64,000 bases of DNA from Rhizodiscina lignyota. Its lineage: Eukaryota > Ascomycota > Dothideomycetes > Aulographales > Rhizodiscinaceae. Both the position numbers and the translations under genes were made by a program. Below, piece by piece: positions 34,136 to 45,607 of this stretch (its first letter is position 1; each line of letters opens with the position of its first letter). The stretch spans positions 310,001-374,000 of the forward strand of contig ML978133.1 of NCBI GenBank assembly GCA_010015805.1, in the 5' to 3' direction. The notes beneath the pieces were generated by a model. It worked only from the letters and a program-made list of their open reading frames with translations. It made no database searches and was not told the DNA's origin.

Positions 34136-35345
34136 TCATGAGGCCTCACAATTGCCAATGAAGAACGCAATGCTGGGCGTGAAATTGACAGTCATCTCAA
34201 GATCCGTCTCCTCTGTGTCGTCCGCGAAGACCCTAACGCGCTTCACCTCTTTACAGCCCAACCGCGATTTATGATTGAGCAGCAACCAGGCAACGCCTTC
34301 GCCATTTGGAGTACCCAATAAAGCTTTGGCCGACTCGTCCTCGATTGGGCTATCTTTAGCTTCGTTGAAGTATCCATACTGGTTGCCAGATTCCTCGACT
34401 ACCCTGCGGGCAGCTGCGAGCGTTATCTTGTCCGTGATACCACAGCGGACGATGAGGTTGATGTTTGTAATGTGGTCTTGAGCTAGTCTTTGCCATTCGA
34501 GGAAGACAATGTCTGACCAGTAACGCAGAGCAGGGACGTGATACTTCCCGGCCTGGTAGCCCTCTTTGTCCGCTTTGAGGAACGCCCCCTGTGGGCTGAG
34601 ATTCCGCAAAGCAAATATGGCACCATCGAGAGGGTCGTAGAGTTGGGTGAAATGCGGCATTTCAGATTGTTCGGGCTTCTAAAAAGAGTCAGTGAGTAGT
34701 TGTGGACGGGAGTACACGAACCCGCCTCTCCGCTTTTGGCAAGTTGTGTTGAGAATCCCCCCAAGCCGAATGAATTTGTCTCATATCGTTCAAACCCTTA
34801 AAACTTAAGGTGTGATAGAGGGTGCTAAACTGGTGCTTGAAAATCCGACCGTATCCCGTCTCACTCGTTTTCCAATCATTCTGCTCGAGACTCTCGTAGT
34901 TCGTCCACTTGCTCTCAGAACCCTCATGCTTGCCATTGTTTATTTCGGAAAGAATGTGAGTTGCGGCGTTGGCATCTTTGGCGCGCATCGCATCACCCAG
35001 TATTCCACCTTTGCAAATCAGCCTCTGCCAGGTGCTGTCATCGGCCGGTCCAATGTGCTCGAGGGATATTTGTCTGGTGCCACGAATCACATAGCGCCCC
35101 AAAGACTCGGTGACGCTTGAAGAGAGCGGGGGAGGAAGAGAAACGGATTGAACATGACGATTTCTTGCTGCGTCGGAAATGGCTCCCTGAAAGAGCGACA
35201 AGACATAGACAAAGGCGAGATTGAGAATCATACGATGCATGGCCGGAGCGGTAGACTGACCAAGATTATTGAAGCTGCTGAGGACTGAGGCAGAACATAC
35301 GCTTAAAAGGATTACTGCAAACTGCAATGACGGCGTTCGAGGCAT
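34136..35345 (-). CDS. Tandem-paralogue family member A, putative secreted protein
   Basis: Two exons, 35345-34722 and 34678-34136, with a 43-bp intron (GTTCGT...TTTAG) in phase 0; 388 aa from the first ATG. A second ATG at 35240 starts MHRMILNLAFVYVLSLFQGAISDAA, itself a good signal peptide, and may be the true start. Conserved with the next two genes: CKGGIL--AM, a Trp-rich middle segment, YWSDIVFLEWQRLA, INLIVR, and LLGTPNGEGVAWLL followed by HKSRLGCKEVKRVRVF. I do not recognise the family. The intron sits at the same phase and place in all three copies, showing local duplication. CCGCGG lies 31 bp upstream of the first ATG. Confidence 0.72.
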
Positions 35346-35688
35346 CACTCTACGTAAGTACCGGCTTCGTTGATCCCGCGGCGATTATGCGGATACGTGA
35401 CCAAGAAGCCTGTGATAATGCGTAAATGCCGCGAAAACAATACCTTTCCTCAAGGCATACTAGGTCACATTTCACTAGATATTGGGCTTAGCTGATTAAC
35501 ATTAAGCTTGAGGCGAGTCGAAATAAAGGAAGAACGCAGACAAGGCAAAGAGCATTAGTAGATAAGTATGAACCATTGCTCCGTGATAGCCAATTCAACC
35601 ATTTCCCGATGTACGAAGTAGAGATATCCCGAATGCGACACCACTCTCCACATTAGACTCGCATACCAAATTCCTCCAAGCTACTACC
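35346..35688. promoter_or_regulatory. Upstream region of paralogue A
   Basis: Contains CCGCGG at 35376-35381 and a nearby GCGGATACGTGA, resembling the CCGCGGAT elements upstream of paralogues B and C. No gene seen. Confidence 0.4.
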
Positions 35689-36891
35689 TTAACAATCATC
35701 GATGTAGAAAGCATACGAGACTGGTGAGACTACGTCGTGGGTCTTCCAGTCCACCAGATCTTGAGGTGAATCCATCAGAAAAATCTTGATATGGGTAACC
35801 TCTTTGCGACCCAGCTGGGCCTTGTGCTCTATCAAAAATAAGGAAACACCCGTTCCAATGGGTGTTCCCAGCAGTGCTTTGCCGGCTTCTGAAGAAGCGA
35901 TAATCTTGTCCATCTCTTGGAAACCTTTAAATTGCCAAGCTCCTCGCTCTAATGCCCTCTCGGCGACTTCCAAGGTAAGTTCACCCTCGTCGGTTCTAAG
36001 GTCTGACCCTCGAATAATAAGATTGATATCTTTCACTTTGTCCTTGGCGAAACGTTCCCAGCTTAGAAACGTAACGTCGGCCCATTGGCTAAGGGATGGA
36101 ATGGAATTAATTGGAAGGATGCCCTTGGCCTCCAGCTGATCGAACACATATCGAGGACTTGTGGATGACAGCTCGAGAATGGCACCGGCTTGTATACTGT
36201 ACGCTGCAGCATAAGAAGCTGAGACAACCTAGAGAGTCATTAGTCTATTTTAAGCAAGACTTTATTGAGTGCTTACAGGATTATCGGCAAGCTCTTGAAG
36301 CTCCGCGTCCCAATACCACGCATAAATCTGAGTCTTCGAGCCCATGAAGTTGAGATCATCCATAGCGCTACCGTAGAATTTGTCCAGAAATGTCCAGCCT
36401 GTTCCAAAGCTTTCGTGCAGCACCCAGTCGTTATCCGCAAGATCGTCGAAGAACATCCAAAGGCTTTGGAATTCGGTTTTATATTCATCACGCATCTGTT
36501 CGAGAATTTGACCACCTCGACATTCATAGACCTGCCACTCGCTTTCAAAGGCCATGCCTTGCGGAAGGCCATCACTAAGCAACTTTTCCCAGGTCTCTTT
36601 CCAGCTCTTCGAGTTGAAGAGGGATTCGGAATCGGGGTAGACTTTCCGTTTCGAGTTTGGCCTATGTATGGTATTGACTTCGATGTCCGAACGACCACGG
36701 AGTCCATCGGGACGTTTGTGAGGAGGGCTCAGCGTAGTATGCGTAAAAACAAAGGAGATCGTCCAAACAAGAAGTACGCATATATACGCCTTCGTCGTGT
36801 CGATGCGAAGCGGTTGATGAACAAAGGCGAGAAAGGTGATCACGCAGTTGGTACATGTGCGTTCTGGACTGCTGAAAAGAAAGTGGAACAT
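35689..36891 (-). CDS. Tandem-paralogue family member B
   Basis: Two exons, 36891-36277 and 36228-35689, 48-bp intron (GTAAGC...CTCTAG) in phase 0; 384 aa from the ATG at 36891. A hydrophobic stretch near residues 35-52 (AYICVLLVWTISFVF) suggests a signal anchor, but the N-terminus is uncertain because a TATA-like ATATATAT sits only ~20 bp upstream of this ATG. Shared motifs: ECRGGQILEQM, WADVTFLSWERFAKDKVKDI, INLIIR, LLGTPIGTGVSLFLIEHKAQLG and RKEVTHIKIF. Function unknown. An antisense 218-codon frame overlaps exon 1 and is regarded as a shadow. Confidence 0.7.
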
Positions 36892-37347
36892 CCAAGACTC
36901 CAACCGGAGGTATATATATGAGAGAACGAAGTTGATGATGCAATAGGACTCTCCTTGACGTCATGCCTAAGCTCCATCAAGACAGTCATACTTTGAGAGT
37001 CGGGGAGACGCGAATGTCCAACATGCTCCGCGGATGTCCTGGTTTCGAAATTCTGCCTTCAGACATTGAGAGGTGTGACGTAGAAGAGACTGGCCCTAAG
37101 AGCTTCTCTCTGCTTTATAAGGTAGTGACTTGATGAGCTGTTATCGTGTGCCTTGGAAATGAAAAAGAAATGATTTCATAATTAGTGCGAAGCAAAACCA
37201 AACATATAAATCAGCAATCCCAAGAAAGTCAGGTAACCAAGTTTTCCCCCTATTAGCTATTAAATCCATTCTGTGATTCCGCCAAGACCTTGTCAATCAG
37301 GCATCAATGGCAGTAGAACGCGTCCATGATCAAGTCGATTGCCATCA
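36892..37347. promoter_or_regulatory. Upstream region of paralogue B with shared motifs
   Basis: Contains TGACGTCA (36956-36963), CCGCGGATGTCC (from 37028) and GAGAGGTGTGACG (37068-37080). The same three elements, in similar order, occur upstream of paralogue C. Confidence 0.55.
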
Positions 37348-38499
37348 TCAGCAATCCTCTATGAAGAAAGCAAGAGCTATTGGGGATTCATCCTCTTCCG
37401 CGTTCGAAGGGCTGTGTTCATTGTCTTTTAGGAAGACCTTGATTCTCGTTACTTCTTTGCATCCAAGCTGTTCTTTATGGTTGACCAGAAACCAGGCCAC
37501 ACCTGCACCAAGAGGTGTTCCTAGCAGTGCTAGACCTGGAGCTGTGTCTGCGTATATATCCGGTGCCTTACGAAACAGAGGAAGCGACTTCCATTTTATT
37601 ACGTGTAGCGCTCTCTTAGCAACCCCAAGAGTCTGGCCGTCATTGTTGCTTAGACTGCGGACGATGAGCTCCACTTTTTTGGTTTTATCACCTGCAACCT
37701 CCTGTCATAACAGGAAGGTAACGTCGGACCACTGTTTGAGACTAGGAGCGACTGTCGGATCAACATCCTCATGGTTTTTCCAGAGCGTTTGGTAAACATG
37801 CGTCGGACTCATGGATGCGATTTCCATAATAAGACCGCGGTCAATGTTGTAGACAGATTGATACTGCGCTCCATGGAGCTATAAAAATTGTAAGTATAGT
37901 GACCTGAAGAAGATTTAGAAACATACTCCGAGTTCATTGTTCTGCCACTCCGGGTGGGCCCAAGACCACCATGACGCTTTCGTCGCTTTATTCGAGCGAG
38001 CATTACGGATACCAACGCTCTCGAAGACGGAGCCAGCGGAAGCAACGGCATCAATCATAAGCTCATCGAGATAGAGGTCAAAGGACGTCCACCCACTCTC
38101 CTCAATATCATCCCACGATTTCCATTCGCTTTCGAGCGACTGATCATTGCCACGGTCCCGCATAAGGGCTTTCAACCTCTCTCCTTTGCAGCGAAGCGTG
38201 TTCCATTGTTCGTTGGAAAGTTCGGAGCTCGGGTCATTGTCAGGCAACTTTGCACCTGACCGAGTATCTAAGTCTGAAGAGGTGTCATTCAGACCAGTCC
38301 ACGAAGCTAATTCATCTGACCGTTTGGCACGATTATCAAGGATCCCGAATTTTTGTATCAGATGGTGTGCATGCCCTGCATTGGCTCCTTTGGCAGCTGA
38401 ATGATCCGGAATTGTGGCTCCTTTCGACAAGCCAGGAACGACGATAGCGCAAAGTAAAAGGAATGATAAGGTGGTAATTAACGTGGTATGCAATTCCAT
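37348..38499 (-). pseudogene. Tandem-paralogue family member C, premature stop
   Basis: Two exons, 38499-37927 and 37878-37348, 47-bp intron in phase 0, matching the intron of A and B. The ATG at 38499 opens a clear signal peptide (MELHTTLITTLSFLLLCAIVV). In exon 2 the codon at 37707-37705 is TGA where A and B have Trp (FLEWQR, FLSWER). Translation would end after 248 residues, losing about 119 residues that still encode LLGTPLGAGVAWFLVNHKEQLG and KEVTRIKVF. The downstream frame is intact, so the stop is recent, a sequencing error, or read through. Called a pseudogene on this basis; a functional truncated secreted protein is the alternative. Confidence 0.7.
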
Positions 38500-39103
38500 T
38501 GCAACGATATGAAATTTCGAAGGAAGACAAAATCAGAGGAGATAAGGCGCTGGCTTGCCTGCTGGAGGACTCTCAGTGTTGGAAAGATTAAAGGGAAATA
38601 CAGGAGAGATACAGATATCAATACTTTAAATAAGAGCATTTTCCGACCAATACATTCTCCGACGTCACCCTAAAGGCTTGCGAGGACAGATTGTACTTCG
38701 AGACTGGAGGATACTTGGATGTCCAAAGTGCTGCTTCCCGCGGATGAGGTAGCTTTTGCACTCCATCATCCGCGGATGTCGAGAGGTGTGACGCAGGGAT
38801 ATCAGCATCAAGAGCCTCTCTGTATATGAAACAGTTGGTTGGCTCTATGAAGTAAGTTGGAATTGGAGGAGTGATGTACTTTGAGATGCAAAATTGGAGA
38901 GGAGGCAAGGCAGGATCTCTTGAAGTTGATGTTGCACGTAGGGCGCTAAACCAAATTTGGAAACATAATTGGATAACACGCGACGCGTCCTTAGCGTCAA
39001 GTTGAGTTGCAACTTTTGGGTATGGACTTCGAAAACAATTTTTGAAACTGCGGCCCTGCACCAACTCTTCTCTAGCTTGTCGAATTCCTCATCTACCAGC
39101 ATA
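38500..39103. promoter_or_regulatory. Upstream region of paralogue C with shared motifs
   Basis: Contains CGACGTCA (from 38660), CCGCGGATG twice (38738-38743 and 38770-38775 for the hexamer) and GAGAGGTGTGACG (38781-38793), as upstream of paralogue B. The right part is the promoter of ORC6. Confidence 0.55.
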
Positions 39104-40400
39104 ATGAATCGAGAAATCGAGAAAGCACTTACCACCATCATACCGTCTCTCAGCGCGCTGCCACTTGAGCTCGTTGATCTTGCAGTCTCGCTGCTCGCAC
39201 AGAGCCGCAGCAAGGCTAGCGCACTCAAACCTGACGAGGAGATTGCTCGTTCATACATATGTGCTCATATCGCATGCGAGAGGTATGTGTTCAATTGACA
39301 AGCCTCTTCGCCGAGTCCTGCTCAACAATTGACAATCTGACCTGATCTAATCCCTTACTAGGTCTAAGCAAAAGTTAAACCTCCCACCTATCACTCCACG
39401 GCCGCCATGTGCTCCTCGAGTATACAAGAAGCTATACACCTATCTAGACTCGGCACTTTCGTCGCGTCCCACCCGTCCAAGCGCTCATCGCGCTGCTTCT
39501 CTGGAGCGAAGAGATTCTGACATTAACGTCTCTACACCTTCTCGAACCCGCAAATCGGCTCTAACGACGCCAACGGGCACACCCACCAAGCGGTCGAGCG
39601 TAGCTGTGGATAGATACGGTACACCAACGCCTCGGAGGACGACAAAGCCAACCACCGGTAGTGGGCTAGGGGAAGATGGAATAGCACAGCATTTACCTTT
39701 AGTCCGCGCCATCTGTATCGCGCTTGATCATCGGCTCTCTATCCCTCATGTCGTTGCTGGGGTTCGATCTATCCTCAAGGCTCATGGCGAATCGAAGCAA
39801 TCTACAACACCATCCCGGCCTGGCGTCCGAACCCGCCGTTCAGGAGCTGACCAACTCAATGAGACGCCAATATCTGAGGATGAGATCCCTGCTTTGATCA
39901 TTATTGTCATGGTCATGGCAGTTGGAAGACTGAGTGGAGAAGATGTGAATGACGCTTATGTTGCAGAGAAAGCCCAAGCAGCAGTGGACAGTCTGTCGGC
40001 TTCGAATAGTGATGTCGCACAGAAATTCAACGTTGACATGGTAGTGTTGACTAAGAACGTTGCGGACCTGACACGACGGGCGGAGCAAGGATGGCTGGAT
40101 ATGGAATGGTTTTGCAACATTGAAGAGCCAGGAGCCGACAGTGACCACAGACACAGTCAGGGCGACATGCTTAAAACTGCGAATGTGGAAGATGATGAAC
40201 TCCTGCCTATATCATCATCGCGACGTGCATCGAGAACGTCGAAAAAGAGGAAGAGGGATGAATATCCAGCTGAGCCTTTCCTGCAGCCAGGGCTTGGGAC
40301 GATGTTCTGTGATGCGGTAGATTGGCTGAGCGAGGACAGAAAATCAAGGTACCAGATCTGGAAACGGGAGATTATGGCCAAGCTAGAAAGCGCAGCGTAG
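39104..40400 (+). CDS. ORC6: Origin recognition complex subunit 6
   Basis: Two exons, 39104-39282 and 39362-40400, 79-bp intron (GTATGT...TTACTAG); 405 aa. The N-terminal cyclin-box-like fold matches ORC6: LPLELVDLAVSLLAQSRSKA followed by LKPDEEIARSYICAHIACERSKQKLNLP and the PRPPCAPRVYKKLYTYLD segment. The middle is basic and Ser/Thr/Pro-rich with several S/T-P sites (TPTGTPTKR, TPTPRR), expected phosphorylation targets. A second helical domain covers about residues 190-300, and a basic KKRKRDE cluster near the end is a likely nuclear signal. ORC6 is part of the complex that marks replication origins and loads MCM. Its stop codon is 44 bp from the stop of the convergent next gene. Confidence 0.85.
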
Positions 40401-40444
40401 AACGGAGACCAGCTCCTGGCAACGCACGTATTTTTGAGCTAGTT

Positions 40445-41825
40445 TTAATACCAAATGCTACGCGTCCTGTGATGCGGTATCATTTCTCTTACCTCTTCGT
40501 TTCGCTCAAGCTCACCCCTTCGTGCTCGTCGAATTGAACCAGCACCAACATCAGCATTTTCTTTGCTGGCAGTTAAGCTCTCTTGAGCTTTCTTCTCCAG
40601 CTCTTTCATTGCATCATACAGGAAGAAGTCAATCAGTATCGCGTTTAACTCTGCATCAGGGTGCTTCCTCTTGATTTGCCGGCGTATCGACTCAACGCTC
40701 CAAATACTGCAGCCCCTGAGCTGTATCTCCCAGGAACTGCCAGGGGGTATCTCCCGCTTAGCTCGAATATGAGCATCCAGTGGGGGAGAATAGGACATAC
40801 TCCCCAGCGTATGCAAGATCTGAGGTATTCGGTAATCTGCAGAAAGTTAATGATCAGGCATTGTTACGGAATCGGTTACGATTGAGCATACCTGCGAACA
40901 TCGTGATTTTGTCAATATCATCAAAATCTCCCCAGTCTTGGCCGTCAAATGCGGCCCAGAGATCTGCCACGAAGATCTGTGCACGCTTGAGGAAGCGCAC
41001 TTTTCGACCTTCAAACCTCGACTCATCTCGAAAGCTTGGAAAGTGTTCTGCAAGTATGTTGGCCAGCCCAGGCGCGGAATGATCAGCTGATGTAACAAGA
41101 CTACTGATGCAGCTTTCGAAATTCTACTATGTCAGTGAGAGCTGGTTTTGGAAACAATTATGAAGCCTCTAGAGAGTGAAGGCAACTCACCATGCAGAGC
41201 ACCTCCCCAGCTTCTATCATTACATCGAATCGTTCCTGCAAAAGTGGCATCTCGTCATCTGTTGCAGAACGGAAGACGTGCCTGATGGTATCGATCGTCA
41301 TGTCGCCATTGTGCCAGAAATGCGGCGATGTAATCTCGATTCCTACAGTGAATAACACTATTAGTATACTACCTAGAGAGTTGCTCCCCCGTGGGCTCTC
41401 TAACCTTCTTCCAGCGCCCTCCTGAGTGCAGCAACTAGGGCCCAGTATCCCGTCCATCTTTTGTCCTTGTAATCAACCGCAAATCTGCTGTCCCCATCTC
41501 TTTCAGTCCAGAAGCTGAAATTCAGGAGATCCATGGTGAATATGAAGTTGAGTCGGTCTTCATCGCCCATTTCTTCCTTGCTCGGGTGGAGTTCATGCTC
41601 AGACCAACTCTTCCTGCTGTATCCACGTTGCTGCATCTGGCTCCAGATCGATTCTGCCGCTGATTGAGTACCATACATGTCCAATGCGACATCGATGCTA
41701 TTGTCGCAAATGAAAGACGCTGATTCAAGTACTTTCGTCTCCGGTGCTGCTGGAGGCCCAGAGCTTATTCCCAGACTCTTCCTCAACAACTCGAGAAGCT
41801 CTGGATCAGCCTCATCGTCCGACAT
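40445..41825 (-). CDS. QNG1: Queuosine salvage protein (Q_salvage, DUF2419)
   Basis: Four exons: 41825-41405, 41342-41191, 41123-40892, 40836-40445; introns 62, 67 and 55 bp; 398 aa. The ATG at 41825 gives a short acidic N-terminus; further upstream the frame is unlike the family. Family motifs in order: DRLNFIFTMDLLNFSFW, KRWTGYWALVAALRRALEEGI, ITSPHFWHN, FPSFRDESRFEGRKVRFLKRAQ, and the C-terminal HHRTRSIWY. This family is now known as queuosine-nucleotide N-glycosylase, which releases queuine for reuse in tRNA modification. Fungi cannot make queuine, so the gene implies salvage. The acceptor before NFESCISS lies directly after a TAGTAG, so only the second AG keeps the frame. Confidence 0.88.
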
Positions 41826-42294
41826 TGTACCCTTCTGAAATTTAAAGGAGACGAAAGACTGCGAATAATGTCTTTGGCTCAGAAACCACTTTGTGAATTG
41901 AAGGTGGGGCAGCCTGAGATGCAGCGGATGCGGAAGTGTTCGAATTTTCCGGCTCAAATTGAGTACCGAGACACTCATACGAGTTGAAAGAGTGAATAGT
42001 GCTTTTCACTCCAACTCATCTTCTCAGGAGAAGTTTGTTAGGAGCAAGTGAAACGACATGGGTGGCCCCCAATCTTAAAATGTCGGTGATGACGTTCCTA
42101 GGCACGGCGTGGCGTGCAGATCTCGCGGCAAGTGCTTGCATGCGACGTGCAGCAGCGATCAACTTCACGTTTCCCGCGCGTTTGTCGTAGCTTGCGACCT
42201 CACCTCTCTTCCTCATCATCTTCTCTCGCTCCCACCTTCAAGATCTTTCATCTCTGATGCCTTGAAGCGACACGCTACACCTTGCTCCACCACA

Positions 42295-44380
42295 ATGGCA
42301 CGCGACAAGTATGTGCGACAGAGCCTTGGCTCTCTCTACAGCACGATCAAGGAGGTGAGATTTGGCCGATGCGGCGCAAGTAGCTAGCTACCTTCAAGCT
42401 AATCACAGTATCTAGTCGCGAGTCTTGATGGTCGGCGCCGGTGGCATCGGCTGCGAACTACTCAAGAACCTCGTCCTTACAGGCTTCGGAGAGATCCACG
42501 TCGTTGACCTCGACACTATCGATCTCAGTAACCTCAACCGCCAGTTCCTCTTCCGTCATGAGCACATCAAGAAACCAAAGGCACTTGTAAGGATATTGTT
42601 TTCAAGGCTAGCCGTTATGCAGCACCACTAATGCGGCTGCACAGGTTGCGAAGGAGTCAGCGTCCAAATTCAATCCCAACGTTAAGATCGAGGCGCATCA
42701 CGCAAACATCAAAGATCCGCAATTCAATGTCGACTGGTATCAGGGCTTCGCATTGGTCTTCAACGCGCTGGACAATGTTGAGGCGAGGAGACATGTCAAC
42801 AAGATGTGCATCGCAGCGGATGTGCCTCTGATTGAGAGTGGCACAACAGGGTTCAACGGTCAAGTGCAAGTCATCAAGAGGGTACGTGCGAATCTATCAC
42901 AACATGTCTTGTTCAATATTAATATGATTCTAGGGCCGAAGCGAATGCTATGACTGCAATGTCAAAGAGACACCGAAGACGTTCCCCGTTTGCACAATCC
43001 GAAGTACGCCAAGCCAACCTATCCACTGCATCGTTTGGGCGAAAAGCTATCTCTTCTCCGAGATATTCGGCATCAGCGAAGATGATGCTCCTGAGCTGGA
43101 TCACACCGAGAATTCAGATAATGCGAATGAGATTGCCAACCTACGGGAAGAGGCGGCGGCACTGAAGAGGATTCGAGAGTCAATGGGCTCCGAGGACTTC
43201 CCTCGGCTAGTCTTCGAGAAGGTTTTCACGGAAGACATCAATCGTTTGAGGTCAATGGAGGATATGTGGAAGATGCGGAAGCCTCCAGAGGCCCTCGATT
43301 TCAATAAGCTGTCTCATGAAGCACTAGGGGCTGGGCCGGCAGTCGCACAGCAAGACCAAACGACCTGGACTCTGGCAGAGAACTTCGCGGTCTTTGCAGA
43401 TAGCCTGAAGCGATTGAGTGACCGATTGGAGGAGCTCAAAGCAATTGCCGACACTGGCAATGCGCCACCAATTTTGACCTTCGACAAAGACGATGCTGAT
43501 ACTCTCGATTTCGTCGCGGCGAGTGCAAACATGCGCTCACACATCTTTGGGATTGATATGAGGTCAAAATTTGATATCAAGCGTACGTTTGCCTCTCTGC
43601 CGCTATCTAAAGTATCGTACAATTGCTTACATAAATACAGAAATGGCAGGTAATATAATCCCTGCAATCGCAACCACTAACGCCATGATCGCCGGGCTAT
43701 GTGTGTTGCAGGCCTTCAGAGTCATGCGAGAAGATCTTGCGAAGGCCAAGATGGTCTTCCTCACCCATTCAGTAGACCGTATCATCACCGCCGAACCTCT
43801 GCAGCCTCCGAAACCCGGCTGCCCCGTCTGCGGCGTTGCCCATACCAAAGTTATCATCGACCCATCACGTGCAACCCTGCAGGATCTAGTAGAGGGTGTC
43901 CTTAAGCCTGAGCTTGGTTACGGTGAAGAACTCAGTGTCAGTAGCGAAGCTGGCATCCTCTACGATCCAGAGCTTGATGACAACCTCTCCAAGAAACTGA
44001 GCGAGCTTGGTCTGAAGGCGGACAGCTTCATTACAGTTGTTGACGATGAGGACGATCCTAGAGTCGATCTCAGGCTCTCGATAGTAGAGCAAGCTTTGCC
44101 ACAAGACTCCAACTCCATCGTCCTTCCGGAAAAGCCTGAACTGGGAAAGAAACCAGTACCACCCCCAACCGAAGCCCCTGCTGCGGACAGCCAAACAGGT
44201 ACCGTATCGAACGGCGCTCCAGTTGCGGGCAAACGCAAGCGTGATGTGGATGAGGTCGGTCTTGAGGATGAGCAGATTCGCAAGAGAGGCAAAGTCCCTG
44301 AACAGCCCGTCGCCGCCCAAGACGATGATATTGTCTTCCTGGGCGACCCTAATGGTGGAGCCATCGTGATTGACGACTGA
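42295..44380 (+). CDS. UBA2: SUMO-activating enzyme subunit 2
   Basis: Five exons: 42295-42354, 42416-42586, 42645-42881, 42934-43582, 43641-44380; 618 aa. The nucleotide-binding motif [16 protein letters not shown] and [16 protein letters not shown] form the adenylation site. The catalytic cysteine lies in [19 protein letters not shown] and CPVC pair as the zinc site; [14 protein letters not shown] closes the adenylation domain. A ubiquitin-like fold follows ([10 protein letters not shown] onwards), then a basic nuclear-type tail (GKRKRD, IRKRGK) and two short acidic-hydrophobic SIM-like ends ([15 protein letters not shown]). With AOS1 it activates SUMO and passes it to UBC9. Confidence 0.95.
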
Positions 44381-44504
44381 CAGCTCCGAGATTTCGGCTC
44401 TGCTCGATAATTTCCGTCCCTCTTACTTAGGTCGCTATCCGGCCTTCAACAAGGTATAATTGTCGATACCCCTGGATAAATCGTTTGCCTGCTCGGGCAA
44501 TGGC

Positions 44505-45521
44505 TTACAGATGGGCGCTAAGGCCCCCATCAAGATTGAGCACACAGTTATTTGCATATTCGTTGAGCGCAAGAAATGATGCGGCCTCAGCTACTTCGGA
44601 TGGATGTCCGAAACGGCCAAGTGGGATCTTTCCAAGCAGAGCATCTTTCTGATTCGTTTTGAGGCCTGATCAAATGTATATTAGCCGCTGAGACGTCAAA
44701 GGCGGATAACTTCCACATAGCTTGGCGGTTTTGATATGATCCGCTAATAGCATTGCAAAAGTAGCAAGAATACGGAGTAGGTATGACTGGCAATGAAGAG
44801 GCATAAATTCAAACTTAGGAGTCCTCAATCAGCACTCACCTTCGGTCATACCGGTCATGATGTAGCCTGGCACAATAGCATTTACTCGAATATCCATCGG
44901 ACCCATTTCCGCTGCAAGAGCTCGAGTGAGGCCTGAGCTATGTTAGACGTTCTGCAAGAAATGCCTGATAAACTCGGAGAAACACCCAGTGATCATACCT
45001 AGGATTCCGGCTTTAGATGCCGCATACGCAGCAGAACCTCTGCCTCCCTGAAGTCCCAGAATGGATGAGATGTTGATGATGCTCGCTGGACCTTCTCGCT
45101 TTTTCTTCATCAATTTTGCGACCTCGCGACAAGCCCACATCGTGCCCATCAGATTCGTCTGCACTACAGCCTCCGAATGTTCCATGCTCGCTCGCATAAA
45201 AAGAGCTTCTTGAGAAATGCCTGCAGCATTGACTAGAATGTCCGGAGGGCGCTCAGCAATCCATTCTGTGCTCCCAAAATCTTTCCAGAATGACGCCTGC
45301 CCTACTGAAGCTGAGAGAAAAGAGACTGTGCCTTCGTTCTTGTTGTTTCCATCCGCCTGAAGTTCATTTGCAGCGTTCTCTAAGTGTTTCGCCTGCCGGC
45401 TGATGAGGAGGCAATTCGCTCCTTTACTGAAGAATAGCTTTGCAATTGCGAAGCCGATGCCCCGTGAGCCTCCGGTGATGATGCAGTTGCGGCCTTTGAG
45501 AGTTCCAAGGGTGTACACCAT
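44505..45521 (-). CDS. OAR1: 3-oxoacyl-ACP reductase (SDR), mitochondrial type
   Basis: Three exons: 45521-44999, 44932-44840, 44665-44505; introns 66 and 174 bp; 258 aa. Rossmann motif TGGSRGIG, NAAGIS, catalytic Ser in NISSILG and YAASK (Tyr-x-x-x-Lys), then LTRALAAEMGPMDIRVNAIVPGYIMTGMTE and the C-terminal NLDGG typical of FabG. It should reduce 3-ketoacyl-ACP with NADPH in mitochondrial type II fatty-acid synthesis, which feeds lipoate. The donor at 44998 (GTATGA) restores KAGILGLTRALAAE; a cryptic GT just downstream does not keep the frame. The second intron is longer than usual. An OAR1-like role is the best match, but other SDR substrates are possible. Confidence 0.8.
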
Positions 45522-45530
45522 TCTCGTTGG

Positions 45531-45607
45531 AAGGTATTGTTGTAGAAGGCTATTGTTGTAGAAGGCTATTGTTGTAGAAGGCTATTGTTGTAGATAGCTA
45601 TTGTCAG
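45531..45607. repeat. 16-bp tandem repeat, about 4.5 copies
   Basis: Units AAGGCTATTGTTGTAG repeated, ending in a diverged partial copy. It begins only 10 bp upstream of the reductase start codon, inside the promoter shared with elongin C. Confidence 0.9.

Noticed and set aside
36265-36921. 218-codon plus-strand frame opposite paralogue B
   Set aside because: Antisense shadow of a coding exon supported by two paralogues and a shared intron.
39755-39790. B-box-like GGGGTTCGATC, possible tRNA
   Set aside because: Lies inside ORC6 coding sequence with no cloverleaf around it.
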